NCBI RefSeq assembly: GCF_002250835.2
Contig: NZ_NOJY02000007.1
Span: forward strand, 87,765-151,764
Reading direction: 5' to 3'
DNA length: 64,000 nucleotides
Source: Romboutsia weinsteinii
GTDB lineage: Bacteria > Bacillota > Clostridia > Peptostreptococcales > Peptostreptococcaceae
The position numbers and the translations under genes were made by a program. The notes beneath the pieces were generated by a model. It had not been told where the DNA came from. It did not search any database and saw only the letters and a list, made by a program, of their open reading frames with translations. Positions 37,267 to 46,579 of this stretch are shown here, in pieces. Each line of letters opens with the position of its first letter. Position 1 is the stretch's first letter.

Positions 37267-38202
37267 TTATTTATTTCCTTTTGCTACTCGTATACGTGGA
37301 TCCACTATTCCATACAATATATCTACAACAATTAACGCTGCAACAAATAATATGGCAAAGAAAATAGTCAATCCTATAATCATTGTGTAATCATTATCTG
37401 AAACCGCTTTCACATAGTAGAAACCTAGCCCTGGAATAGAGAACATTTTCTCCAATATAAATGAGCCTGCAAATACACCTGCCAGAGCTGGTCCAATCAT
37501 AGTAACAATTGGTATCATTGAGTTTCTAAGTATATGCTTTCTTACAGTTCTTCCTTGACTACATCCCTTAGCTTTTGCCGTAATAATATAATCCTCACTA
37601 ATTACAGATAAGGTACTAGTTCGCATATACTTCGTATAAGAAGCAATGCCACCTATTGCATAAGCTGCAACCGGAAGTATGTAATGTTGCCATGACCCCC
37701 AACCATATACAGGAACTAATTTCCACTTGAAGGCCAATAAATATTGCAATAATGCTGCAAATACAAAGCTTGGTATACAGATTGCAAGTACTACCATAAA
37801 TCTAATAGCATGATCTACTACTTTTCCTCTGTTTAACGCAGAGACCAACCCTAATCCTATTCCAATTGTAATCTGGAAAACTATTGCTATAAGACCAATT
37901 TTAACTGATACCCATACATTTTCTGATATTACATCATTTGCAGTTTTTCCTGTGTAAATAATGGATTCCCCGAAGTCACCTGTTGTAATTAAATTTTTCA
38001 TATAAGTTGTGTATCTTTCAAATAGCGGTTTATCTAATCCATATTTCTCTCGAATAATTCCCTGTGCTTGTTCAGGCATTTGTCCTACTTTAGCTGCTAT
38101 TGGATCACCAGGGGCTCCTGCAACTAAAAAAAACGTGGCCGTAGTTATTAAAAACAGTGTAACTGCTGCATAGACCAATCTTTTTCCAATAAATCTTAGC
38201 AT
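37267..38202 (-). CDS. oppB: Oligopeptide ABC transporter permease OppB/DppB
   Basis: 311 residues with six helices. The N-terminal FIGKRLVYAAVTLFLITTATF and GDFGESIIYTGK, and the EAA loop SEDYIITAKAKGCSQGRTVRKHILRN, identify an OppB/DppB permease. It is the first gene of the B-C-D-F-A plus amidohydrolase operon, with the promoter at 38245-38273. Confidence 0.93.
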   Translation of the reverse strand: MLRFIGKRLVYAAVTLFLITTATFFLVAGAPGDPIAAKVGQMPEQAQGIIREKYGLDKPLFERYTTYMKNLITTGDFGESIIYTGKTANDVISENVWVSVKIGLIAIVFQITIGIGLGLVSALNRGKVVDHAIRFMVVLAICIPSFVFAALLQYLLAFKWKLVPVYGWGSWQHYILPVAAYAIGGIASYTKYMRTSTLSVISEDYIITAKAKGCSQGRTVRKHILRNSMIPIVTMIGPALAGVFAGSFILEKMFSIPGLGFYYVKAVSDNDYTMIIGLTIFFAILFVAALIVVDILYGIVDPRIRVAKGNK

Positions 38203-38244
38203 TTTTCTTCCTCCTTTCGCCTATTTATATTTCCCTTCACTGTA

Positions 38245-38273
38245 ATTCTAGCTACGCAATTTTGAATTGTCAA
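38245..38273 (-). promoter_or_regulatory. Promoter of the opp operon
   Basis: A perfect TTGACA and TAGAAT at a 17-base spacing lie 43 bases before the oppB start on the minus strand. Found by eye. Confidence 0.65.
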
Positions 38274-38462
38274 TTTATTCTGATTATTAGTTTCCGTAGT
38301 TTTCCCGCAAAATTCTTCTTTTATAGTTTTGGTTATATACACTTTTTGTAAATACCTTAAAAATAATGGCTCTTTAAAGGTTTTGTAGTAAAATTAAGCT
38401 ATCAATCGAAATTTTATTCCAAGTCTTATTTGTTTACCAAGTCTATTAACCTATTCATAAGT

Positions 38463-38652
38463 TATTGTTGATACGCAAGTTGTAAGATCTTACCAAAACT
38501 TCTACAGTACAGAAGTACTAAGAGATATCAATTTTTCTCTTAAAGAGAGATAAATTCTAACACTCCTTGGACCATCTGGAAGTTGTACGTCTATTATTTT
38601 AACAAAGCTTTTAGAAGCAACAAAATGTGAAGTAAGTATAAGATGCTACAAA
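38463..38652 (+). pseudogene. ABC ATPase remnant (NitT/TauT/SsuB-like)
   Basis: The frame reads SYQNFYSTEVLRDINFSLKE, then a stop, then ILTLLGPSGSCTSII, a Walker A motif whose GKST has been lost. It resembles the N-terminus of the truncated ATPase at 49051 (FKDINFTLHQGKILTLLGPS). No signature or Walker B motif follows. It lies outside any intact gene. Confidence 0.6.
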
Positions 38653-38674
38653 TAAGCTTGTAATCTCTCGTAGA

Positions 38675-38800
38675 CTATTTAGATTTTTGGTTTAATAACG
38701 CTGTTAGCAGTATAAGTAGAGATAATAATATTATAAGGAGGATAAAAAGATGAAAGCTTATTCTAAAAAGGATTTTAAACAAACAGGGATTAATACTCAT
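38675..38800 (-). CDS. Candidate 41-residue hydrophobic peptide
   Basis: ATG to TAG follows a very strong Shine-Dalgarno (AAGGAGGGGGGG, four bases before the ATG). The peptide begins MSINPCLFK, has one strongly hydrophobic stretch (about residues 16-34) and ends NQKSK. That is the general shape of clostridial type I toxin peptides. It is antisense to a short plus-strand frame starting at 38751 (MKAYSKKDF), which has its own AAGGAGG. Either could be chance in this decayed region. Confidence 0.25.
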   Translation of the reverse strand: MSINPCLFKILFRISFHLFILLIILLSLLILLTALLNQKSK

Positions 38801-38821
38801 TCGTCCCCCCCTCCTTCTTAA

Positions 38822-39265
38822 AACATTTTCTTAGAAGTTGATGTTATAAAAAAAGATATTTATATTTTCCCAGCAATACTAAGTTTTGATAAAGATGTAA
38901 TTTCAGTTGAGTTTCCTGATTTACCAGGTTGTTTAACTTGTGGTGATTCTTGTGGTGATTCTACTGAAGAATCTATTAAGTAGAAGAAAATAAGTTCTTG
39001 GACTTCATCTATACGGCATGAGAAAGATAATGACTTAATACCTTAACCTGCTAATATAAATAATCTACATGTAAAGCCTAATCAGGTTCCTGTATTAATA
39101 GATATAGTCATGCCTATTCATAGGAAATCTATAGAGAATCAAGCAGTGAAAAAGACTCTTACAATTCCGCAATAGCTAAATAAAAAAGCGCTTAAACATG
39201 ATGTTAATTTTTCTCAAATATTACAAGATGCTCTTAAGGATTATCTTGGTTTAAATAAAAATTAA
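38822..39265 (+). pseudogene. hicB: HicB-family antitoxin, decayed
   Basis: One frame keeps the full HicB plan: IYIFPAILSFDKDVISVEFP, DLPGCLTCGD, then VLIDIVMP, KKTLTIP and the C-terminal DNA-binding NFSQILQDALKDYLGL. Three stops interrupt it; one (TIPQ stop LNKKA) stands where a Trp codon is usual. A 12-base tandem duplication (tgtggtgattct twice, 38939-38962) has expanded the CGD segment. No intact HicA toxin gene is adjacent. Confidence 0.75.
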
Positions 39266-39287
39266 GCTCCTAACTATACTAGGAGCT
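39265..39287 (+). terminator. Terminator after the HicB remnant
   Basis: The arms agctccta / taggagct are followed by a T run at the end of the HicB remnant. It is intact although the gene is not. Confidence 0.75.
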
Positions 39288-39330
39288 ATTTTTTATATTT
39301 ATAAATAATTTTTTTAGATTAGATAATGCA

Positions 39331-39408
39331 AATAAACTAAGTATATATCTCATAGACTATTTTGATTTAAAGTAGTATTATTAGTATAGGATATATACTT
39401 AGTTTATT
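39331..39408. repeat. Imperfect palindromic element with 19-base perfect arms
   Basis: aataaactaagtatatatc at 39331-39349 is repeated inverted at 39390-39408, with about 40 bases between. The inner part (tctcatagactatttt, then tagtata) resembles 38665-38712 (tctcgtagactattta, then cagtata), so two diverged copies may lie either side of the HicB remnant. The rest of 39288-39686 is AT-rich without a recognised gene. Confidence 0.5.
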
Positions 39409-39686
39409 GTGAAATATTGCATTCTTTATCATAGTGTACCCCACCTTTTTATTGTATATATATTATTATGTGTTTCTTTTAAATTTTAAAACTAGGCTAG
39501 CAAAGTACTTCATTACATTCCTCAAATGACTTTGTTCTTTTATTATTGCTTCTCTCATAATATATATTCACATATCATATTTGTACCTACTTTCTTTACG
39601 ATTGTTCCTAAATTAATATCATTAAGTATAAATGTACTGATGTTTTATGGCTTTATTATTTAAGTTGGTATTTTATATGATTCTAT

Positions 39687-42600
39687 TTAATCGAAGGATA
39701 ATAGTTTTAATTGTGATGATTGCATATGAGCGTCCTTTTCAACATTTCCTCTTACTTCTCTTTCTGCAGTAAGTATTTTAGTTTTAGAACTAAGTATAAG
39801 TTCTAAATTTAAGTGATAGATATTATCGAACTCATTGTAAATATTATCCCCCTTTTGAGCTGTAAAACATAATAGCTGAGTATTATATTTTTTAGCTATT
39901 TCCATTACAGGTTTAAGTAAGTGTTCTGAACTTATTTTACCAAATGGGTTATCCATAATTAGAACTTTTGAACTTTCTTTTGTTCTATCTCCAATAAGAG
40001 AACTTTCTTTTCTCATATAAGATAATAAACTTATTAATATTATAAAGTATGTAGCAAATCCTTCTCCTCCTGAGTTCTTTTGTGCTTTTTTCCATGTTAT
40101 CGGAGATACATCTATTTCTTCTCCTGCAAATTCAAGTTTCTTAATCAGAATCTTTACATTGTGTATACCCACAATAGCATCATACAACTTATTAGTTGTC
40201 ATTTGTGAAGCTATAAACTCATCTGGAGTTTGGTTTGAGCTTTCTCCTAATGCATATCTAACATCACAGCCATCTATTAGTTTATCTAAAAATGCTTCTA
40301 CTTTGGTAGTAGCTACTGATTGCTCCCAATCAGGTTGCTTTATTTCTAGCATTTTAACCCTTTTATTATTTAGATTTATACTTGAGTTAGTATCTATAGA
40401 ATCCATATGGCTATGCACATTTTCAACATACTTCAAAATAGTGTTTATTGTACTACGGTGTTCTTTATCTATTAATTTTAAATCTTCCTCATACTGAAGT
40501 CTTCTCTTTTCTAGAGACTCGAATGTTGCATTGATTGCTATTTCTACAGTAGTTGGATCATGTTTGAATTCTAGCAATCCTTTTATATTTTTTGCATACG
40601 GATTTATATCTCTATATTTAAAATCAGTAGATAATTGAGTAAATATCTTATCTATCCTTAATTTTATATCAGTTATACCTCTTTCTAAACCTCTATATAA
40701 ATCTATTTCCTTTCCAGTAATGCTTAATAGTCTTTCTAAATTTATATCCGTATTTATGGTTCTCGTATTTATATCAGTTATTCCATCTTTTATGTAAGAT
40801 AAGAATCCTAATTTTTCAGATGATGTATTTATTAAAGATATATTACTATCAATACTATCCTTTTCATTTAAAGTCTCTTTTATTAATTCTTGAGTAATAT
40901 TTTTTAATTCTTCAAAATTAGTTTCTATTATTAAAGTTTTATCTATCACACCTTCTTCTATTTCTATCGTTGATTTATATTTTGAATAAGTTTCTATTAC
41001 GTTATTGCTTTTTTTCTTCGCATCTTCTAAGGCTTTTTCCATTTTGCTACTTATTTTTGATGATGTAGTTAAAAGATTCTTCTCTACGTCTCTATGAGTT
41101 GATATCTCGCCTTTTGTTTGGTTGATAGATTTATTTATAAATATTTTTCGCTCTATTATATACTCTTTATTGTCATATTCCTGTAATTCAAATTCAAATT
41201 CATTTGATAATCCATTTATTTCTTTATCTTTACTTTTAATCTCATCATCTACTTTAGCTATTTCTGATTGTATTTCTTTAATATTTTTATTTGAGTCTTC
41301 TTTTAAAACTTTAAACTGAGCTTCTAATTTACTCTTTTCATCAGTCATTACTATAGGGTTTTCAAATTTTAGTTTTAATAAATTTATTTCAGTTAATAAT
41401 GTTTCAGTTTCTCTAATAGAAGATTCACTCATACTAATTTCCTTATCTAAAACTTTCTCTAATTGCATTATTTCAGACAGTCTCTTAGTATGTTTTTCAT
41501 ATGTTTTTTCATTAAATTCAAGTTCATCATTTATTTTAACTGCATTATTAAATGCTTCATCTAAATTAGTGTAATCACTTGAAAATTGTTTTATTTCCTC
41601 TAGTTCACTTTCTAAATCTTTTAATTCTTTATTAAGATTTTCTATCTGTTCATTTTTCTTTGGAACAAGTATGTTGTTAAGTTCTAAAACTTTATTTGTT
41701 CTATCTTCTTTTGATTTTAATAAGGTTTCTTGTTTTGCCTTTAAAGTATTTACTTTATCTTCAGTAGTAGTTACTATAAGCTTTGTTATCTTGAAGTTTT
41801 GAATAAAGAATCTTTTAGATTCTAAACCTTTTCTATGGACTTCATTATTACGTATTAGATCTTCTAGTCTACTAATCTCATTTTTTATTTTAGAAATCAT
41901 CTTAACTTTTTCAGTTTCATCTAATAAAGCTTTATTAAAGTTATATAGCATTTTTAGGTTGCCTACTTCACTTACATTATTACTAAATACGTATTCTATT
42001 GATGTGCTTATCTTATCTATATTTGCTATATATACAGTATAAGAACTCGATAATTCTACTTTGCTATTTTTCAATATTTCTATATCTTCTGAGCTAATAA
42101 CGATAGAGAAAGGTAAAAATGGGTTTTTCTTGATTAAATCTTCTTTTTGCTCTGCTGATATATTAAGTTTCGATACATAATATAACCCTAGTTGATAATT
42201 TATATCTAGACCTTTTAGAAGGTTTTTAACTTCTTTAGGAAGTTCAACAACAACTCCTTTTTCTAGTTGTTCTATCTCTACTTGCATTTTATCCTTATGT
42301 GAAGTATCAGAGTTAATCTTTTGTTGTACATTTAATATTTTAGTATCAATTTCTTTTAATGTATGAATAGTGTCAAATATATTTTCTTGGTTAAGTTCTA
42401 AATACTCTAATACCAATCGCATTTTATTACATTCTGATTCTATATTTTGAAGTTCTTTTGTTTTAGAATTTAACTCATAGTCGCATTTAATCTCATTGTT
42501 TTCTATAGTATTAATTTCTTTCTCAATCTTTTTAATATCTTCTTCTAGTGCTACTAGTTCTTCATTTGTATTATCTATTATTGTTTGCTTATTTAATATT

Positions 42601-44180
42601 TCTTGATTTTTATCAGTTTCTAATTTATCAAAATAGATATCATCTAAAAATAATGGTGCATTATATGTTGAACGTAATTTATCTACTTTAGGCTTAATTT
42701 CCTCTACTATTTTATCTGACTTTATTTTATCTATATTTAACCTTTTATTTGCTTCAGTAATTCTTCCAATATCTTTATTTATATCTGAACATTCATTGTT
42801 AAAATTGTCCTTTTCACACTTTAAGTTATCTAGGACTTCATATTTTGCATCTAATTCTTCATTTAAAACGCCTCTTAATGAGTATGCTACATTTTCTAGT
42901 TTAGCTCTTATTTGTTCATTACTTTGATTTTCTTTTTCTCTTTTGGCTACTAATTCTTCTAATTGTTTCTCTTTAGCTCTCTTCTCACTATTTATTTTAA
43001 TTACTTCCTGCAGTTTATATTCTCTTTCAAGATTAGATAATTTTTCTTCTAGTTCTTCAAGGTTGTCACTTTCCTTTTTAAGTACTTCCTCTGCTTTAAT
43101 AGATTCATCGTACGCTATATAGTATTTATAAGAAGCTTCTTTATATTTAATCATAGCTAATTCTTTTTGTAGTTCTTGTCCAGACTCGATGCATTTTTCT
43201 CTTTGGCAATTAAGAACCTTCTGTGTTATATGATTATATGTATATATATCTTCAATTCTAGATTTATTTTTTTCTATTTCCTGTAATACTTCTTTATGTT
43301 CTGCGTTAACTTCTAAGATATTATTTGCATATTGAGTATATTCAGATATTCCATCTACAATATCTATCGCATGTTGTTTGCTTTTTTTGTTCTCAAAGTA
43401 TCTTCTAAAAGAATTTCTCATTTCTTCTAATAGTTTAAGTTCTTTATTTAACTTTGAATGTATTATTTTTAAGAACCATGCTTCTAAAAGTTTACTTTCG
43501 TCAGGGCAGTCTTTGAATAATTCTGTTAATCCACCTTCTGATGAGTTTATAGTTTTCATTATTGTTTCCCATTCACTACGTTCTATATCATAAGTCTTTA
43601 GTTTTTCATAATACTTTGTTCTTGATCCTTGAACATTTAGATTATAGTATTCCATAGCGAACTTATTTCTTTTCTTTATATTTGAAAATAACTCTAGAGT
43701 TTCTTGAGATGAAGATATTATATAACCTTCTTCAGTTCTTTGTGCAAATGGTATATTGTCAATACTATATTTATCAAATTTATCCTTGTATTCATATACA
43801 TATGAATAAATATCTAATCCTCTATTGCTATCTGTAACTTCATTAGGTTTACACTTTCTAACCATTAAGCCTATAAGTACTTTTTCACCACTATCTAGCA
43901 CCCATTCTGTAGCTATATATGTAGGTGTTCTATCGTCATTAAAATAATCTGTAAAAGGTCTACTTCCAAAGTCTCTATATTTAGGAGATACGAATGGAGA
44001 TATCAGCATTTGTATCTGAACTGATTTACCACCTCCATTTTGTAGTAGTATCAACGATTGAAGACCTTCTAATTCAAAGTTTTGGTCTATGATTCTATTT
44101 GTTGAAGTATTTCCGTTATCTTTTACGTTGTATGTAAGATTTACTATTCTATATCCATTTAATTTAGCCATATTACTCAC
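39687..44180 (-). CDS. jetC: Wadjet SMC-like ATPase JetC
   Basis: 1,497 residues, MukB/MksB-like. The N-terminal P loop is LLQNGGGKSVQIQM (about 40-53). About 1,100 residues of charged coiled coil follow, with a hinge-like region near the middle. The C-terminal head has the signature KNSGGEGFATYFI and Walker B KVLIMDNPFGKISS. With JetA and JetB it forms a loop-extruding condensin that recognises small circular DNA and hands it to JetD for cleavage. The start overlaps jetB by 8 bases; an ATG three codons later is a possible alternative to this GTG. Confidence 0.92.
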   Translation of the reverse strand: MSNMAKLNGYRIVNLTYNVKDNGNTSTNRIIDQNFELEGLQSLILLQNGGGKSVQIQMLISPFVSPKYRDFGSRPFTDYFNDDRTPTYIATEWVLDSGEKVLIGLMVRKCKPNEVTDSNRGLDIYSYVYEYKDKFDKYSIDNIPFAQRTEEGYIISSSQETLELFSNIKKRNKFAMEYYNLNVQGSRTKYYEKLKTYDIERSEWETIMKTINSSEGGLTELFKDCPDESKLLEAWFLKIIHSKLNKELKLLEEMRNSFRRYFENKKSKQHAIDIVDGISEYTQYANNILEVNAEHKEVLQEIEKNKSRIEDIYTYNHITQKVLNCQREKCIESGQELQKELAMIKYKEASYKYYIAYDESIKAEEVLKKESDNLEELEEKLSNLEREYKLQEVIKINSEKRAKEKQLEELVAKREKENQSNEQIRAKLENVAYSLRGVLNEELDAKYEVLDNLKCEKDNFNNECSDINKDIGRITEANKRLNIDKIKSDKIVEEIKPKVDKLRSTYNAPLFLDDIYFDKLETDKNQEILNKQTIIDNTNEELVALEEDIKKIEKEINTIENNEIKCDYELNSKTKELQNIESECNKMRLVLEYLELNQENIFDTIHTLKEIDTKILNVQQKINSDTSHKDKMQVEIEQLEKGVVVELPKEVKNLLKGLDINYQLGLYYVSKLNISAEQKEDLIKKNPFLPFSIVISSEDIEILKNSKVELSSSYTVYIANIDKISTSIEYVFSNNVSEVGNLKMLYNFNKALLDETEKVKMISKIKNEISRLEDLIRNNEVHRKGLESKRFFIQNFKITKLIVTTTEDKVNTLKAKQETLLKSKEDRTNKVLELNNILVPKKNEQIENLNKELKDLESELEEIKQFSSDYTNLDEAFNNAVKINDELEFNEKTYEKHTKRLSEIMQLEKVLDKEISMSESSIRETETLLTEINLLKLKFENPIVMTDEKSKLEAQFKVLKEDSNKNIKEIQSEIAKVDDEIKSKDKEINGLSNEFEFELQEYDNKEYIIERKIFINKSINQTKGEISTHRDVEKNLLTTSSKISSKMEKALEDAKKKSNNVIETYSKYKSTIEIEEGVIDKTLIIETNFEELKNITQELIKETLNEKDSIDSNISLINTSSEKLGFLSYIKDGITDINTRTINTDINLERLLSITGKEIDLYRGLERGITDIKLRIDKIFTQLSTDFKYRDINPYAKNIKGLLEFKHDPTTVEIAINATFESLEKRRLQYEEDLKLIDKEHRSTINTILKYVENVHSHMDSIDTNSSINLNNKRVKMLEIKQPDWEQSVATTKVEAFLDKLIDGCDVRYALGESSNQTPDEFIASQMTTNKLYDAIVGIHNVKILIKKLEFAGEEIDVSPITWKKAQKNSGGEGFATYFIILISLLSYMRKESSLIGDRTKESSKVLIMDNPFGKISSEHLLKPVMEIAKKYNTQLLCFTAQKGDNIYNEFDNIYHLNLELILSSKTKILTAEREVRGNVEKDAHMQSSQLKLLSFD

Positions 44181-44922
44181 TCTCTTTTCTGATTGTCAGA
44201 TTTTCTTGTGATTTTAACTTATCAAATAACGCTTCTGCATTTTTAAACTCTGGCTTATAAAGAATTACTCCACAAACCAGGTCCGTAAGTCTTGTTGTAG
44301 GAGCTATAATACCATCGCTTTCATACCACACTATAAGTTTTTCGTTATTTAAAAATAATAAGACTTTAGACATAAACCCATATCTAGTGTCTTTTACTTT
44401 GTTTTGATTATCTGAGCCTTTTAATGAGCTCCATTTATTTATTATATTTATAAAGGCTATATTATGCTCGTTCTCAAGTTCTTCTAGGTTATATTCACAT
44501 GCCTTTTTAATACTTAAATTAACTCTATTTTCAAACTCATTATAGCTAACTTGGAACATAGCTAATTCGTCACTTGTAGAGTTATAAAATGTTGTTAATA
44601 ACTCTAAGATAATGAAATTTGCTAAATTAAAATCTGTTTCATTGTAATTGCTTGATTTAAATATAGCATTTTTAAGTTCTCCTTTTGTATAGCTGAATAA
44701 TCTATTATCTCTTTCTGGTATAAGGTATATAGTATTTTTAATTAATTCAACTCTTGTCTTATACCTTTGGGCTATAAGTTTTACAAGTTGTTGAATTTCT
44801 TCATCTGTATATGAGTCAAATAATGTGCTTTGCTTTTCTCTAGTTAAACTTCTATGTTCAGTTAAGTATGCGTATATATCTATAGCTGTTGTAAATTCAC
44901 TTATAACTGTATTTTCTAACAT
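44173..44922 (-). CDS. jetB: Wadjet MukE-like subunit JetB
   Basis: 249 residues with no membrane helix, predicted as paired winged helices of the kite type. Its identity comes from size, the position between jetA and jetC, and MukE-like segments such as TDEEIQQLVKLIAQRYKTRV and SKVLLFLNNEKLIVWYESDG. It should bind the JetA kleisin and JetC heads. AAAGGAG precedes its ATG, and it lies 34 bases after jetA. Confidence 0.85.
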   Translation of the reverse strand: MLENTVISEFTTAIDIYAYLTEHRSLTREKQSTLFDSYTDEEIQQLVKLIAQRYKTRVELIKNTIYLIPERDNRLFSYTKGELKNAIFKSSNYNETDFNLANFIILELLTTFYNSTSDELAMFQVSYNEFENRVNLSIKKACEYNLEELENEHNIAFINIINKWSSLKGSDNQNKVKDTRYGFMSKVLLFLNNEKLIVWYESDGIIAPTTRLTDLVCGVILYKPEFKNAEALFDKLKSQENLTIRKESE

Positions 44923-44956
44923 CCTATATGTCTCCTTTGTTATTTTTGTGTTTTAA

Positions 44957-46579
44957 TTATTGTAAAGTAAACTCAAATTGTATATTATTTACTGTAAGTT
45001 CCATACAATCCATTGTAATTTTAACCTTATCTAAATGGTCTATCTTTGACAATTTTATAGACTGAATATTTTTTAAGTTATTATTATTAATAGCTGCTAG
45101 TATTGCTTTAAGTGGTTGAAAATCTCCAGAGTTATCATATCCAACTTGTAACATACGTGCAGCTTTCTTTAAATCTTTAATATTAAAGTTAGATAAATCT
45201 AGTAACTCTATAAATACTTCTCTTAGCTGATACATATTTTTAGTTAATATTTCAAACTCATCTGTATCTTTTATATAATTTATAAACTCTGAAAGCATGA
45301 AATCTTGTTTTATTTCTGCTCCAAATTTAAATATGATTCCTAATATATTCTCGTATTGTTCTAGCTTTTCTTTATTCTTTTGTTCTTGTATTTTCTTTTG
45401 AATCATTTGCTCTTCTTGGTCTATTTTTAGAATTACTTTAGTTCCACTTTCCTCTTCTATTATTTTAGACTTCTGTGGGTCAAATGCAGTAGTAATGCAG
45501 TAGTCTTTTTTCATATTTTTTATAAATAAAGGAGAAAGTAAAAACTCCAAAAATTCTAACTTGCTTAAGTCTTGAGCTACTAAATTTGATAGTTCTTCTT
45601 TTATGTTTATTCTATCTCTTTTAAAATACTCAATAGAGTTATCTAGTGCTCTTGTAAATTCTTCTTTGAACTCATAATGCTTACTCATCATACTTGCGTG
45701 TTCGTAGACTACTTTAGAAGTTTCTTTCTTTATTAAATCTAGTTTTTTTAATTTTTCTCTTATCTCTTCTAACTCTTTTTGATCTCTATCATTTGTATAT
45801 TTAAACTCAAATTCTTTTTCCTTTAGTTCTTGTTCTATAAGTTCTATTTCTCTTTCGTAACCTTTAAACTTATCCGTTTGAGTTTCTGCAATACCAACAC
45901 TCTCGTTTGTTATGCGGTTATACTCTTCTATCGGAAATGTCGTTATGTTCTCACGAATTTTTACTATACCATCTATCAATGCTTTTATTTGTTTCTTTGA
46001 AAGAGCAAATATATTTTTAATATCTATCAATGCTTGATCGAAGTTTTTCCTTCTTAAACTTTCTCTAAATACAAACTCATGGAATGCAAGTTTCATATTT
46101 GATTCCATTTCTAGTGTTGAAAGAATTAAATTATATCCCATTTCAGTTAATTTATATGTCGCATCATTACTTGTAGAAGAGCGTTCATGTTCCACAAGTT
46201 GAACATATACTTTTTTGTATTCATTTTTTTCTATATCTAAGCATCTGAAAGCTGTCATGGTTCCATCATTTAGTATTATTTCGTTTACAATGCAATTGGC
46301 TAGCTTAGTGTAATTTTGATGTTCTATATCTTTATGAAAGTATTCTATGTTTATAAACTCTAAATACTCTGCCATATCTTTTAGAGTACATTCTTCATCT
46401 TTTAAAGATTGTTGAAGTATGTACACAAGTAATGCGTATACTATACTTACCTTTTCATCAAACTCTTCAAATCCATATGCAGAAGCTAGTACCTCTTTAC
46501 GCTCTATACTTTTATGTAATAGTGCTTGAGGAGCGATATTTCTCATTCTGCTATAAAAGTTATTTAATACATCATTCAT
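44957..46579 (-). CDS. jetA: Wadjet MukF/kleisin-like subunit JetA
   Basis: 540 residues. The N-terminal part (about 1-190) looks like winged helices, with FDEKVSIVYALLVYILQQSL. The central part (about 240-300) is coiled coil, and the C-terminal part is a small globular domain, the MukF-type kleisin plan. It bridges the two JetC heads. The start overlaps the jetD stop by 8 bases (ATGAATGATG), so the two are translationally coupled. Confidence 0.85.
   Translation of the reverse strand: MNDVLNNFYSRMRNIAPQALLHKSIERKEVLASAYGFEEFDEKVSIVYALLVYILQQSLKDEECTLKDMAEYLEFINIEYFHKDIEHQNYTKLANCIVNEIILNDGTMTAFRCLDIEKNEYKKVYVQLVEHERSSTSNDATYKLTEMGYNLILSTLEMESNMKLAFHEFVFRESLRRKNFDQALIDIKNIFALSKKQIKALIDGIVKIRENITTFPIEEYNRITNESVGIAETQTDKFKGYEREIELIEQELKEKEFEFKYTNDRDQKELEEIREKLKKLDLIKKETSKVVYEHASMMSKHYEFKEEFTRALDNSIEYFKRDRINIKEELSNLVAQDLSKLEFLEFLLSPLFIKNMKKDYCITTAFDPQKSKIIEEESGTKVILKIDQEEQMIQKKIQEQKNKEKLEQYENILGIIFKFGAEIKQDFMLSEFINYIKDTDEFEILTKNMYQLREVFIELLDLSNFNIKDLKKAARMLQVGYDNSGDFQPLKAILAAINNNNLKNIQSIKLSKIDHLDKVKITMDCMELTVNNIQFEFTLQ

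Noticed and set aside
38751..38821. Start of a HicA toxin gene (MKAYSKKDF)
   Set aside because: Only 23 codons, ends in a proline-rich tail, and lacks the HicA double-stranded-RNA-binding fold and His; similarity is too weak to call.
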